Source of the DNA: Polytrichum commune
Lineage: Eukaryota > Streptophyta > Polytrichopsida > Polytrichales > Polytrichaceae
Assembly: GCA_950295325.1 (NCBI GenBank)
Contig: OX485804.1
Coordinates: 31,742,001-31,806,000 of the forward strand
Reading direction: 5' to 3'
DNA length: 64,000 bases
In this document: positions 34,249 to 48,100 of the stretch, one piece after another
How the letters are laid out: each line of letters begins with the position of its first letter
Numbering within the stretch: position 1 is the stretch's first letter
Program-made: the position numbers and the translations under genes
Notes under the pieces: model-generated
The model's input: the letters and a program-made list of their open reading frames with translations, nothing else
Told to the model about the DNA's origin: nothing
Databases searched by the model: none

Positions 34249-37200
34249 ATGGCGAAGAGCTGCTCCACCTCGGCGATGGCGATGGCGATGGCAAATCTTC
34301 TTCTTCCCCTGCTGGTGCTCTGCCTCGCCCTCTTCTGCCCTGCACACTCTGCCGTCCACACCTGCCCCGAAGACAGTAACGCCCTGAACTCATTGTTTGC
34401 AACTCTGCTCAAAAGTTGAGGAAGTTGTTCGAATAGAACAGGTCTCGGAACAGTGCACACCTTCACCGGGAGCTTGCCTGTTCCTCTTTCATCAACAACC
34501 TTCAATGCCTTCTTCTGTGTGTATTTATCCTATGTGCTTAGAGTATCAGATCACACTGCTTGCCATGTGTCACGAATTTCGGAAGGCATGCAGAGGAACA
34601 GTGGAATTGAGAATGCAAACGCTGTTCCATGCGTAGTTTGGATAGTTTGGGGCATAATTGTGGTGGGTTTGTTTCGGAAAGACATGAAACGCCGCAATTC
34701 ATCATTTCGGAGGATTTATAATTCATACAACACGAGAACCAATGCATCTAACTGTATTCAACACCAATGAGATTGACATGGGGAATGTGAACTTCCATAT
34801 CATATTTATCCAGGATTTTTGGGTTGGTGCATTTTGATGATTGAACCCCCAAATTCTTGTAAACCTGAGCTATGGATGTGATTCAGTAGACATGGCCATC
34901 AGGTGGAATTGAGAATGCAGACGCTGTTCCATGCATAGTTTGAATGGTTTTGGGCATAATTGTGGTGGATTTGTTTCGTAAAGACTTGTAACACCGCAAT
35001 TCATCATTTCGAAGGATTTCTACTTGATATAACAAGTGGACCAATGCATCAACTGTATTCAACATCAATGAGATTGACTTGGGGAATATGAACTTACATA
35101 TCATAATTATCCAGGATTTTTGGGTTGCTGCAATTTGATGATTAGAACCCCAGATTTTTGTAAACCTGAGCTATGGGTGGGACGCACTAGACATGGCTAT
35201 CAGGTGGAAGGGTGTTGAAGCTGCAGTAATTTCCTGTGTTGTGTACTGGAGCTTGTTGATTAATTATTACTCTACTTAGGGCCAGCTCAGTACTACTCTA
35301 CTTATTAGTGATGTGGCAGATATTCAAATGACTGCAGAACACAGGCATTGATCTCACAATCGATTTCTGGGTCGCTTGATTGTTACTCTTATACTGCATG
35401 CATTCCATTGCTCAGAACCTGTGACAATATTTGTGAAAATTTCTGACGTTGTTGCGTGGTGGATTTAGCATCAATGAGATTGACATGGGGAATGTGAACT
35501 TACAGATCATATTTATCCAGGAATTTTGGGTTGTTGCGATTTGATGATTGACCTCCAAATTTTCGTAAACTTCAGCTATGGGTGGGATGCACTAGACATG
35601 GTCATAGATGGAAGGGAATTGAAGCTGGAGTAATTTCTTATGTTCTTGTGTACTGGAGCTTGTACATGAGTTATTTCTCTACTTAGGACCAGCTCAGTAT
35701 TATGCTACTTATTAGAAATGTACCAGATATTCAAATGACTGCCGACTACAGGCGTTGATCTGACATTAGATTTTTTTTGGTCGTTTATTTGTTGCTCCTT
35801 TACTGCATGCTGAAAATCTATCACAATGTTTGTGAGACTTTTTGACGTTGTTTCGTGGTGGTCCTGTAGTCACCGCATCATCTCTTTTGAAGACAGAGTC
35901 ATGTCTCGAGACACCAGACATGTACTCCAAAGTTATGGATCCTACGCTGTCTGCATCTCATCTCCAAGGTAAGTTACAACTCTTTTATTTTCTGTGGATT
36001 TTCTGAAGAACAACCCACTCTTCATAGTGATGACCTACACAGAGTTGTTGGTTGTAATATCCTGAATTCTCAAAATTGATTTCTCAAAGGTACACTTGAT
36101 AATTTTCTTGCGCTATGCAAGTTGAGATCAATGTGCTACCTTACTTGCTGGTGATGGTGCTTACAATTTGAACATGAATAATAAGGAATGTGGGCCTTGT
36201 GTGGTCGCTCTGCTCAATTTAACACCTATATTTGAGTGGTATGTGGCAAAGCTTGTAGTTAAGAATGAACAACAAAAAGACGTGTTAGAATGAGATTTGG
36301 ACTCTGTGCTCAAATTATTCTAACCATTATAGGTTCAGTTGTGAAGACAATTGGGAGGGCCTGAGTGATCATTTGAAAAGAAAGTGAATCTTCGCTTTGA
36401 CTTCTTATGACTTTTGCATCTCAACTTCGATTCTGGAACATGTTCCAGGACAATCTGTGATTTGCAATTGCTAGTCAGATGAGGCAATTCCCGATCCGAT
36501 TTAACGGTCAAATTGTCTGTGGAGTTGCAAGTGCGCACAATGTGGCCACATCCCTTTTACTAACTCCATTGTGGATGGATTTGACCAGACCTACCAGGAT
36601 TCACCAGAAGTGTATATGAGCGAGATCATGCTCTTATTACTCCTGAGAGCCAAGTCTTCAGTCCCCTGCCTGGTTGGTAAGGTCTCTCTGCATCAACTTC
36701 ATTTCCATAACATGTCCACAACTACATGCAAATGGATTATTCACATTCCAAAGATTTTTCAGAAATAATTCAATGGTGTGAGAAGTACAAGTTTGGTTGC
36801 AAGTGTTGACTTGTTGTAGGGGTCACATCACAGTTGTTGTCTGTTTTTGGGGAGTGATGTGTTTGATATGTGGTTACAGGTTTAACACTTTGGCTGCATA
36901 CTTGATCACCCCTGCAATGGGTGCTCATTTCACCATGTATCTTGCATCTATGGCAGGTGATTTGGAAACTCTTTTGTGGGATAAGTTGATAAATATCACC
37001 TAATGTTCACAGAAACTAATAGCAACTTGCAGTGCGAAATGAATTGCAAGCAACTGCCACCAAATTCTGTGTTCTGGTTTCAAGAAGGATAACAATGTGG
37101 TTCAAGTTGTTCAAACCAATCCCCTCAAGATTGTATGTAATTGTGTCCTATGTGTTCCAGGTAATTCTTCCTCTGCTCCACCGCCACTGGGTGTTGAAAG

Positions 37201-40200
37201 GTAAGCCTGGGGGGCAAATGTCTCTAAGGTCTCTGGGCCTTATGTGGTCACTTTTCTTAACTGGACACCTATATTTAAGTGATTGAAGGCGAGGCTCATA
37301 AGACACATGTTACGATGAGATTGGAGTATGTGCTCGAATATTCTAAAACCAACTGTTAACACAATTGTGAGGGGTCTATGTGTTCACTTAAAGAAAAAGG
37401 GAATATTCATGTTCACATATTAAGACTCTTGTATCTCAATTCCAGTTCTGAAACTTGGAATGACAGTGTTTGTGATTAATTGTTAACTGGATGAAACAAT
37501 TCAATCTTACGGCCAGAATTGTATGTGGAGTTGGAAGTGCCCACAATACGGACACATCCCTTATACTCAGAACAAATTGTGTTACATGTTTAAACTCTTA
37601 ACTATGATTGACGGACATAGCTGCTAACTATTTCTCCTGAGGATTGTTGCAGATTTGTGTTTCTTGTAAAAGGTGAAGCTAGTCTGACTGCTGCCAAACC
37701 TGTGGGCCGTATCACCCTCCAGGTTATCATCTTCTCTCTGTTTTGAATAGGATATCTCTAATCTTCTGGCCTGCACTGTCCTTTACATGATAACCCAATA
37801 AACTTTGTGCAGTTTGTATTTTGAAATAGCAAGTCACTGCAACAAATTTGTTTTTCTCATTTGCTGTTGGTTCCATGGCACAAAAGGTGGACTGGTATGC
37901 ATACATCCCTCCAAATATGGAGCATACACTATCCACAGGAGCAACGTCTGCAAACCTGTTAATTATTGAACGCAGGTGAGGCCACTGTATAATTTCTCTT
38001 GCTCTCTTAAAGAACCAGAGGGCAGAAACTATTCTTCAAAACCAATAATATGTTCTTTGTTTAGGAAGCATTCTCCAAAAAGGACGACCTCAATTTCACA
38101 ACTTTTAGGAGGTGAACGATGGATGAAGGAAACGTGTACTGTGAATTGCATTAAACAATCTGCTCAAAACCAGACTCTTGATTATAGTCATAGGACACAG
38201 CAACAAAAATATTGAGAAAATAATACTGGATGTATATTATGGGCCCTGCAATAATGCTAGTTGTCTTGATTACCACCAAAAAATTCATAATTACACTTAG
38301 CTTTGGAGAAGTTTGCTTGCCACGTTATGACAATTGCAAGCATTTGTACTGTTGATAAATACTCTGTAACCATCCCACATATAGGTATGTCGTGTCTAGC
38401 TAAAAAGTTCATGTTTAGTGGAAGCTGCCTCTGAAATTTGGGTTACTTCTAAAGCTGTAGATTGTGAGTGAGATAATTCAAGAATACTGTAACATAACTA
38501 GTCATAGTTTATCTGAAGGAAATCTTGAAGGGTTGACTTTCCTCAAGTGGTACGGCTGCAGATATTTGAAAGGTGGAGATGGTGTTCCAGAATTGATCAC
38601 AGGTCGCACTAGTGTGCAAACACTCCTGGAGACACCTGGCGAGGTAGGGTTTGACAGTGGCAATAAATTCACGAAAAATCATACATCTTTTCTGTATTTT
38701 AGAAAACAGTTGTTGAAATGTTGCTTCAGTAGTCGTATGGAAGATTGATTTACGCTAAAAAGTATTGTAAAATTGTGCAAATAAATATCTATTGTAAGGT
38801 TTTGCTTATGAGCATTGTTTTGAGTGAACTGAACATGTATCCTTATTGTGAAGGTTTTTGATCTCCGGAAACTTCTACCAGCAACTTCTGTCTACGACTT
38901 CAACATTCATGTATGTTCATGTCAACCATACATTAATTGGGGAAAATGTTGTATAAATCCGTACGTACATATGGTGTTGCCTACCCTTGAATAAAAGGTG
39001 CCTTCAATTTTAAATCTACAATCTCTCTAATTGCATATAGAGCTCTTGTTTGCAAAAAATGCTGAAAGGCAGGGATACCTAGCAGGTGCATATAGCACTC
39101 CAATTCATAGGCTGTGGTGCCGTAAAAGTCAACGGTTTTGTTTCATGCAGGTCATGGATTTCCAACCTGGAGAGTTCTTGAATGTTAAGGTACGCACTCT
39201 CCTCACCCTGTTTTTCAATAAACCATAAATCCCTCAAGTTACTGATGGCCAGCAGAGCATGATGCACCTTTCAATTGCAGATCTCTAATGCTAGGTAGTT
39301 TTTTTTTATTTTATATTGCAGGAAGTGCACTACAACCAGCATGGTCTCCTTCTGTTGGAGGGTCGCGGCATCTACCGACTGGGTGATAAATGGTTCGATT
39401 CCTCCTCCCGCAGAACTTGAAGTATGTTTGCTCTTGAGTGCATCTGGTGCCTTTTTGGAAACAAGGAGTACTTAGCAATTCATCAATGAATGTCTGCTTG
39501 TGCCAGAAACAAGGCAAGGTAGAACTTACAAGTGTTTTACATATACTCAGTAGAAGTAAATCAGGAAGATTTGGTAGAAAGATTCAGTGGATGAATTCAA
39601 CCTTAATGTTATTGATACAATGGTTGTCACATTACTTTCAAGAACCCACACCCTAGATAAACCATAGCACAACCTTCCATGCCTCTGAAGAACCAAATAC
39701 CTCGAAACATTAGCCAGAATCTCCTAAAGCCTTCAATTTCCAATGCTGAATACCTATATTTGGTGGATCTTAGCTGCTAGCACTAGCAAAATCATTAGTT
39801 AGGTACTGAAACCTTTAGCCAGAAGGTCACTGATGTCTTGGCAATTTTTCCATAGGCTTTTTGCTAAATTTCTACAAGCTTCCCTCAGTACTCATCCTAC
39901 AACATGTGTTATGATTTCTGAAATCACGTACACTATTGAGACCAACATTTGCAAATTTTCTGATAGAGGTCGGGTCATGCAGGTATCCTGTGCAAGCTGG
40001 TGACGTCATCTGGATGGCCCCATTTGTTCCTCAGTGGTAATTTTTCTTCCTTGATAAGTTTTTATCTCTAGAAATGTACACACATTTTATTTACATGGAC
40101 TTTGATAACCTGAATAGGCATAACGAACAAACTGAAGTTGTTGGATACCCTTCATAAACCAATCCGGCTGGATGTCACAGTACCTTTAGTTAGTTACACA

Positions 40201-40866
40201 TTACCTTGTCTGGTAATGGAGCTCAATACCAGTGTTAGAGTGGTATCATCGTTTTTCAATACCATTGGGGTATCTATAATGAGGATTTCATATTTCTTGA
40301 TACCAGTAGGGCATAGATATTTGAGAATATTTTTGTTTTTGATACCATTTGGGTCTATATAACCATGCAAGAACCTTCATACCTAGGTAAAATCGCCCTA
40401 GTATCAATATGGTTTAGAACGATATTGACCCAGATAACAACTCGGCTATACAAAGGTTTTCTCACCTTTAGATACCCACCAAATATCAATATTTGACTAG
40501 TATTACAATTTTGATATCCACAGGTAAGTTCTTTAATACCATCGTTGTTGTTGATTATTGCTACAAGGCATTTACCTATATATGGGTCCAACATTGCTAG
40601 ATACCCTACTGCCCAAAATAAAATCAGTTTCTATGCTAGTAGTAAATGCCAGGATGTGCTTAGCTTTAATAGAGGGTATATATATATGCAATTCTGCAAG
40701 TTTTGATTTACTAATGATCACATTGCTGGAGGGACTTCAGGTTTATGCACTGTCACATAGTCTGATGAAAGAACTTGGGTGCAGGTATGCGGCATTGGGA
40801 AAAACAAGGTCACGCTACATTCTGTACAAAGATACTAGCCGAGACCCTCTGCTGCACCCGTATTAG
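34249..40866 (+). CDS. UGLYAH: (S)-Ureidoglycine aminohydrolase, complete, 13 exons
   Basis: Converts (S)-2-ureidoglycine to (S)-ureidoglycolate and ammonia in purine/allantoin breakdown, a Mn-dependent bicupin of the plant ER. Exons: 34249-34375, 35870-35968, 36589-36676, 36880-36956, 37161-37200, 37653-37722, 37887-37975, 38562-38643, 38854-38910, 39151-39189, 39322-39392, 39983-40036, 40785-40866; all phases agree, 324 residues. Residues 1-35 are a signal peptide (LLLPLLVLCLALF). Family blocks: DPTLSASHLQDLPGFTRSVY, AAYLITPAMGAHFTMYLA, TLLETPGEVFDLRKLLP, MDFQPGEFLNVK, EVHYNQHGLLLLEG, YAALGKTRSRYILYKD. Metal ligands E257, H259, H263 and Q297 keep the spacing of the Arabidopsis enzyme (E235, H237, H241, Q275). 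Start choice: the first ATG of an ATGGCG-rich start; three in-frame ATGs follow within 15 codons. The donor of exon 11 (GTTCGA) and acceptor of exon 7 (AAAAG) are weak but required for phase. Several introns carry repeats. Confidence 0.95.
34601..35868. repeat. Two overlapping tandem duplications in UGLYAH intron 1
   Basis: A 302-bp unit starting GTGGAATTGAGAATGCA is at 34601-34902 and again at 34903-35204. A 406-bp unit starting CATCAATGAGATTGAC is at 35063-35468 and 35469-35868, and its second copy ends at the exon 2 acceptor. The units overlap (the CATCAATGAG.. segment is present three times, near 34763, 35063 and 35469), so at least two duplication events occurred. No frame is conserved across copies. 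Confidence 0.8.
36185..36565. repeat. Dispersed repeat family G in UGLYAH intron 2
   Basis: About 380 bp matching 37205-37590 in intron 5 in the same orientation. Shared words are GGGCCTT.TGTGGTC, ACACCTATATTT.AGTG, TGTGGAGTTG.AAGTGC, CACAAT and GACACATCCCTT or GGCCACATCCCTT. It ends 23 bp before exon 3. More diverged relatives lie at 42330-42730 and 19980-20260. Confidence 0.65.
37205..37590. repeat. Dispersed repeat family G in UGLYAH intron 5
   Basis: Partner of 36185-36565 (same orientation). It begins just after the exon 5 donor and ends about 60 bp before exon 6, so it makes up most of the intron. No ends or target duplications can be recognised. Confidence 0.6.
40190..40610. repeat. 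Dispersed repeat family F in UGLYAH intron 12
   Basis: About 400 bp that matches 56380-56790 in reverse complement. Shared words, in reverse order, include AACCTTCATACCTAGGTA, ATACCATTTG, ATATCAATATGG and the ends CCAACATTG. It is AT-rich, with the word GATACCA/TGGTATC repeated. No ends or coding sequence are seen. Confidence 0.5.
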
Positions 40867-42871
40867 TCAAGGTGGTGTACCAATTGCGCGACCACATAAA
40901 AATATGCCCGTACAATGCAAGTGACACCCTGTGTTTTATTCAGCAGCGTATCAAAGCAAAGTGTCTTGTTTTGAAGGTCTGTAAGTCTGCTTCTATATTG
41001 TATTGGTTAACTAGAGGTCCAACAATTATTGGGCAGTTTTGGCCTCATCAGTTAAATTGCTGCCCCTAACATGTCACAATAGTGGCTGCTCATGTGACAA
41101 GCATTCACATGGAGTACTTATCAATCTTGTGACAGCCATTGGGTTTAGAGCATTTATTTTATAAATGTATATTTATTTAGAAAATCAATTAGTACCTGGG
41201 AGTAAACACAGGTCTGCTTCAGTTTATTTCAGTAGTATTCAGCTGTCTAAACCTAGAAGCATGATTTTCTTGTAATCTGTCTGGAAATTGAGCAGTCTGG
41301 ATGTATCAGTCTTTTTACCCAGTACTGTATGATGGTCCGTATGTTGCAAGAGATAGGCTTGTATGTACATGTCACAGTTATTTTGCCAGTTTCAACATCA
41401 TGTACCTAGTTGTCATCTTTGATCCCTTGTTTGCTGAGGTACTTCGCTACGAGGATGAATATTATAAGCCCATCATACTACTACCCAAGGTCTGGGCAAG
41501 AGTACAGACAGGAAGTGCGGCCTTGAAGGTAAACAACAAGACAAGTGTGAAGCTTCATTAAACTCTATCACCGGCACTTTTGACACTCCTCACCCACTAC
41601 ATTTAATAACTCTAGATTTAAACACATGATTGGAAGACGGGAGCTTCATGGCCGGGCGTAGTTGAAGTACAATGTACAGTGATCTTGAAAGGGCTCGTAT
41701 GCAATTTTTTTAATTAAGTAGACGAGTCTTCCACAGTGACTTCAAGGAGGTTTTCCCTCTTCTGATGTGCAATAAATTCCGTCTAAGCAAAGCCATCAAC
41801 TGTTGGTGGCATTTGTGCAGACCCCAGACTTAACTTACAACCAGTTCATAGTTTCAGACAATGTGTACTATGCATGGATACAATTGGGAGCATGTGTTAT
41901 GTACCCTAAATCCTGACCTCTACCTCTAATACAACAAGCTATTGCAATCAAAACAAGAAACCTTACTGCCAAGTACGGTGTTGGCAGATGTTTCGTGTGC
42001 CATAAACTTCATCATCATCATCAGCCCCCCTACCTGCTAAGTTACTTCCGTATGATTACACTTGTTGGTGATGTGAGCATTGGAACATGCTCTACACTGG
42101 TCCAGCGGGGGCACTGATTCTCCTGATCATACTGTAGAGTGCTTCTTGCTTCAAAATTTGGAAAATCATTGCCTTGCCAAATGGCAGTCTTACATTGCTT
42201 GAGACCTCCCAAATCCCATGTGGAAACATGGTTTAGCATTAAAGAATATGAACCTGGAAGCACCTAAGGGTTTCATGTGAGGATGACCAGCAGCAGCATT
42301 GAAGGAGATTGAAGCTACAGTGTAGATTAGAAGGGGCTTAAGGTAGACGTGCCTAATTTGATTCCTTCTCTTACTTGGACATCCTATATTTGAGTGGTGT
42401 GTGGTTGGTCAGGCTCCAAAACATATATAAAAAAGACACGTGTTTGAAAGAGATTGGAATGCGTGTTCAAAATAGGATAACCATTCTAGGCTTAATAGTC
42501 AACATAGTTGGGGGGACCTTTATAGCCATTTAATTTCATTGAGAATGTTCACTTTGATAATGGATAAGATATTCATACGAGCTCCAAAAAGTATGAGAAA
42601 AGTGGCCTCAACCGCAATTTGTAATTGCTAATCACCATGTACTAATCACATGTTTCTATCCTAGGATATTGCCAAGTGGGCTAGTCAGAAAAACGTAACC
42701 ATCTAAGACCCATCGACCTTACCTGTGATATTGGGCCAATTTGCTTCCAATTTTTTTATTTCAAGATTTTTAAAACACCATCTTTTCTAAACTTAATAAT
42801 GACCTTCCAAAGCACAGTAGTCAAATTTACTATGAGAAACAATATTCAGCATTCGGCAGGGTTGTGTACTA
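40867..42871. other. Downstream of UGLYAH; no gene recognised
   Basis: The first few hundred bases probably hold the UGLYAH 3' untranslated region. A plus-strand frame at 41301-41561 (86 codons) has no motif. At 42330-42730 lies a diverged copy of dispersed family G. Nothing else is supported. Confidence 0.4.
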
Positions 42872-43205
42872 CACTGAAGATTGCATTTAGTGTCATATGG
42901 TATATTATTTCACTATAGTAACTTTTCTAGTGATGTCAGTTCTTTTGAATAAGCATAAAATTATTGTCATCCCAACTTACTTTCAAATGATCTAAAACTC
43001 CAATTATTGGAACAAATTATGGTATACTTTACATCCCAACATTTTTGTAATAAAAACATTGTCATGAATGATTCAAATCTGGATGAAACATCACTTAGTA
43101 AGTGACAAAAATTGCAACATTTCATATCTATGACGCCCAATTTTTTTCTACAAGGAATGATAAGTAATGCTAGGTTTACATTTAGTGGTGGTGACATTAA
43201 TACAT
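42872..43205. mobile_element. MITE family B, decayed copy
   Basis: Shares with 48715-49084 the start (TTTAGTGTCATATGGTAT), the middle (TGTCATGAATGATTCAAATC, TCACTTAGTAAGTGACA) and the right part (GGAATGATAAGTAATGCTAGG, ACATTTAGTG). Its palindromic ends are eroded. Confidence 0.65.
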
Positions 43206-44281
43206 TTCATGTAGTGTTTGTAACTCTCATCCTCCCTCCCTCACTCTTTCATTGACCACAGAAACACCCCTCGATCATTCAACTGTCATAATACAATGGC
43301 CAATGAATTGAAAATCTTGTTACAAGTCATCATCTATCGACATCATGGCAGTTGAGTAAATAGGTAGAGCACACGAATTAAGAAATTGGGGAGATGTGTA
43401 AGCCAGAGTAACGAGGACTGCCCTGTTCATGATGGTGTATTCAAACTGCATGTGAAAGTATGTTGTGAGAATCATGCTGCCCTTTTATTGCAAGCACTGA
43501 TTCATAGCACTGAGACTTGCTTGAGCTCTGATAAGGGTTTGCGGGCACCTCCAAGTCTAGAGACGGTGTGGAGAGTTGGATCAGATTGGGAATTGTTTCA
43601 TCTTGTTAGCACTCATGAATCATGCAAATTGTCATTTCAAGTTTTTGGATTGGAATTAAGATGTGAAAGCTATAAGAGGTCAACGTGAAGGTTCTCTATC
43701 TCTTTAACTTTTTAATGATCGGGAGGCCTAGCATGGGCCTGAAGATGTATGTCAAAGGAGATGCAAGATTACTTCTTAGTGTATTTAGTTAAAAGTGTGA
43801 AAAAACTACCCTATCTAGAACTAGCCCATTTACAATGTGCATCATCCTAATTGAAGCATACATATATGTACAGTCACATTATAAGAAAATTTGAACTCAT
43901 ATGTAAGACCTATACTGTGATAAATGCAGCGTATATCTAATCACCTTTGGATATTACGTATGGCTTTATTTTCACTTCCTCTTTTGACGAGGTGTGCTAA
44001 ATATGAGCTCGGACCAACCAAAATAGTGTTTCAAAATTTGTTGGAGTTTCGTACAAAACATTGCCTGTCCCATATAAACACATCGCTGGTCCTTAAAGGG
44101 GGTTAGGTGGTCGCACATGCCCTTCAAACTTATTATGTTGGCCACTGAACTTGGGATGCTATCCATTGTTTGAATACATAGTCCAATCCTATATCATGAC
44201 ACGTTCCTTTTTGGTGGCCGTTCTTAACTAGAACCTTGTCACCATATACCACTCAAATGTAAGTTAGATGTCTGCTTAAGA

Positions 44282-44284
<3 letters not shown>

Positions 44285-44333
<49 letters not shown>
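44285..44333. repeat. (GA)n microsatellite
   Basis: An uninterrupted GA dinucleotide run of about 49 bp. Shorter GA/CT runs are at 44560-44574, 46242-46264, 61233-61251 and 61373-61398. Confidence 0.95.
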
Positions 44334-44335
<2 letters not shown>

Positions 44336-44648
44336 TATCGTATACAAGCGTACCTCCCATCCACCCATCCAACATAAAAACTCGACCCCCTATAGATTTG
44401 TGGGCGTTTCATCTCAAATGACCTTCAATAGACTAATTTGGGGCCTTTGAAACCAATTCCGGTGTCAAACCAACTTAAAAACATTAACCTCCAAGTTGCA
44501 TACTATTTCAAAGCTTTTATGTTGGATGAATGAGAGATACACTTATATATGATAATTCCCTCTCTCTCTCTCTCCCGTAAGAAGTGTGACCACATAGGGC
44601 GCACACACCCTACTGAACTCAAGGAAAACTTTGTTCTAACTTACCTTA

Positions 44649-45169
44649 TGCCCACTTCCCACCTGACTTTACCAAATAACCCAAGTATTTCCTTAAAATT
44701 GGGCAAAGCTCCCTCGGTTATAGCGGAGGCATCCAGCTATCCCAATGCACCTACAAGAACTTGCTCCTGAGATTTTCAAGCAGGTTTTAGTTGAGTAGCT
44801 TTCACACATGTCCATTGTTTTATCTACCAAGCAATGAATGTTGGGTAATTTTTGTCTCATCCCCAAATGCCTTACTACTCATCTATCTTATCATCGGTTT
44901 TTGTTAAGGAAGTTCCTCGTGCCCTCATAACTAAGACTAAAAAGCAACCAATCACAAGGGCGGGAGGCGACACTTTTAAAGGTCCTACATTCTTGCCTCA
45001 TATTTAGGTACTGATATGAGGGTCGTTGCTTGAAGCTTAAAACCTCCACTCTTAAATCATGCCACATCGTTTGCCAGCTAGACTCGGCACTAAACAATGT
45101 CGGTGGTGTGAAGGCCGGGTTGTTAGAACCAACTTTTAGTCTTAGCTAAAGTCAGGTGGGAAGGGGGCA
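44649..45169. mobile_element. MITE family A (Harbinger-like), copy 2, with TTA duplication
   Basis: 521 bp, same orientation as copy 1. Ends are TGCCCACTTCCCACCTGACT and a 3' end reading AGTCAGGTGGGAAGGGGGCA. The flanks are TTA (44646-44648) and TTA (45170-45172), a second independent TWA target duplication. Internal sequence such as CGGTTATAGCGGAGGCATCC and AAAGGTCCTACATT is conserved with copies 1 and 3. Confidence 0.9.
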
Positions 45170-45172
45170 TTA

Positions 45173-48100
45173 GCATGCTCTGCAGGAAACCCTAAACGGA
45201 GCTCATTGCGTAAAAGCCTTAAAATCCACATGAAGATGTTGCAGTTGCTCAATGCACTGAACTTCGTCCATGGCTTGATCCGCAAAATGTATTGGATATG
45301 TTGTCTCTCCTCGAGGGTGCTTGGATTTGTGGCACCTCGGTATTCACACAAATTACACCAACCTTGACGAGATGACAAGATCCTCCCCCACTAAGAGAAA
45401 TTTGTCATGACACGTTGCATATAAGGTAGATGGGCCGTCTTAAATGGTTACTTATTTTCAACTACCCCACATCTCCTAGTATACGTGATTAGCACGAGAT
45501 GGGTAGCAATCCAAATCAAGGCCGCAACAACTTTTCTCATAGTTTATGGAGCTCATATGAATATCTTATTATTATCAGAGTGGAGATTCTCGTGCTCAAC
45601 AGATGGTCATATAGGTCTCTCCAATTATGTTGACTTTTGATCTAATAATGATTGTCATCTTTGGAACACTTAGCCCAATCTCTTTTAAACTCAAATCTTT
45701 CTGGTATCCATTCTTGGAGCCACACCAAAAACCGCACACCACTCAAAATAGAGGTGTCTCAATAAATAAAGGAGTAAATGTATAAAGGTTGTCTAGCTTA
45801 ATTTTAGTAGATCAAGATTCAAGGCAATCCACACCTGTTTTGTAGTTCAATCGTTTGTGCGCCTATCATGAAGTGTAAGATGTAACAGACTCTAATGTAT
45901 CAATATGTACATATCCAAGTCTAAAATGTAAATATTTGAAAGAAATCCATAATAGATCGTATATGAATTCACTTCAAGAATTCAAAAGATATTCATCTTG
46001 AAGTTATTTTTAACAAGTTAAACTCTAAAATTTCTCACTTGAATTTGCTAGTTTGTTCATGTAATTTTCTTTCATCATCATAGTTTTACATGTGTTAAAA
46101 TTCAAAGAGTGTCCATAATAGTGGCGTTCATTTTATGTTGATAAGCATCATGTCCCAGTTCGACTATTCCTTTGGTCTGATCACTCCTCATTGGCTAGGG
46201 AAGACCCCCGTTACTTTACACAATACCAATATTTGTGGTTCAGAGAGAGAGAGAGAGAGAGAGATACAAAGGCATAATATTTTGCTAAACATATGTATTT
46301 TCTGGTGATGTAGGATGTGCTCTAGGACTCATATCCTTATGTAATGGTTGGACCCAAACTCAAAGGGCACCCCTCAAGCCAAACTTCTATTTGCTATAAG
46401 ATGATCTTAAATTGTTGAGAGTTGCACACGGTACACATATAACATGCTCCCAATTGCATGCACATAGTGAGTTGGCATCTTAACATTATAATGTCTTAGC
46501 TATTGATTTTTCACAATGGACTAGAGTATGACCAAGTGTTAGTCCCACCCACCAAGGCTACATACTAGAGTATCATTTCTTGTGTTTTTCCATAACTATA
46601 TCTACTAAGCCTTCATCACTCATTCTGGTGAGTTGGGAATAATTTAGGTGTTGTGCCTGGATAATTCTCTTTAAATCCCCCCCTGCATAGGGGCATGATG
46701 AAATAAACTACCATTTGTCATGCAGTGTGCAGTAGCAAAGAAGACCCAATTTCGATAATAATCAGCAAATCTAAATATTGAAGGCATCAAACCAAGCACC
46801 GCCAATTGGTGTCTCACATTGCTTGCAAAAGTCCAACATTTTTTTGTTAGGCCCACCAACCTCTCTGATTTGGAAAGAATGTGAGGTCTTTGAGTGATCT
46901 TATGCCAATATAATTTTCTAGAAACATTTTTCATTGGAATCATTCCAAAATATTACCTATGCAAATCATAGTAGAGCTACGGTGCTCAAAGGCTTCAAGT
47001 ATACATGGACAAGAACCATTCCCTCCTCCCCTTTCTAAGGGTATTGGACCTATTGTGCCCAAACTTCATCAAATGTCATCAAACCTAGTAGGAAAAGAAG
47101 ATATTTTTGATGCGGTCCACTTTACACATGTCATATGAAATTTATAAAAGAAAAACTCACATCTTATGTCAAATTAATCAAACAAAACAATCATTATTTT
47201 TGACAATTCCTAAATGATAGTGTGTTATATGGATTGTGTCAAAAGTACCATCCTTCCCCACCAATGTGTGTGCAAGTCCATGAGTCATATTCAACTTGGA
47301 TATTTCAAATTGTCAGGTTTATGGACCTACTATTCGAGCACCACTTCGAATATATGGCAACAACTATGCAAACAATCTTGTAAATGTTACTATTTGCAAG
47401 GACAATCTACGATGATATTACAAAACTCTAGAACAAATTTATACTACATCTTTTGGTTTGCAGCATGGTACATGCACGGTTAAAGGTATACACATGACTA
47501 TCATTTTCTTAAGTCTACAAGACGATGATATTCGTGAGCTACTTCAATGCCTTCAAACGATATTTGTGGTCACTTAAGCTCCTCAAATAAGCACAAAAGT
47601 GGGTTCCTACAATGGGAACGATCTTTGAGCTCACTTGAGCTCCTCTCAAAAGTGATTCTCCCTAGGGGTATTCACCCGGGGGGTTGAATTTCCATTGGAA
47701 ACCCAAATGACGTGTGTGGGTCAGTATGAAATGAAAACCCCTATATACAAGAAGTTTACAGAGAAAAAAAAAAATACACATACTAACAGCATGCTAGAAA
47801 ATGGACTCATGTAATTATACTAAGTATTTTAATTTTGATATGATAAATGCCTCCACTAAATATACAAAATATGAATCATGAATTAAATAGGTCTTTATAA
47901 CATATAATTTCCACTTTTGCTAGCTAGTGAGAAAGTTATTGCACATTTTAAATATACAACATGTAATTGAACGATTGCATCAAGAATACAACGACAAGAG
48001 CACATCAACTTAGGCAAAATTCGGAGAGCGAAACTTAAGTTTGTAAAAAAACCTACAACCCAAATGCAAACCCTAACATTGGACAGGGCAGTCATTGATG

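Noticed and set aside
37027-37160. Candidate UGLYAH exon after a TTGCAG acceptor
   Set aside because: Its in-phase translation does not match the family, whereas 37161-37200 gives NSSSAPPPLGVER in phase and joins exon 6 correctly.
39391-39401. tRNA T-arm-like GGTTCGATTCC
   Set aside because: The upstream sequence is UGLYAH exon 11 and no D-arm or acceptor stem can be formed. It is the exon-intron border.
41301-41561. 86-codon ORF downstream of UGLYAH
   Set aside because: No motif, no supported splice partners, and UGLYAH already has its complete C-terminus and stop at 40866.
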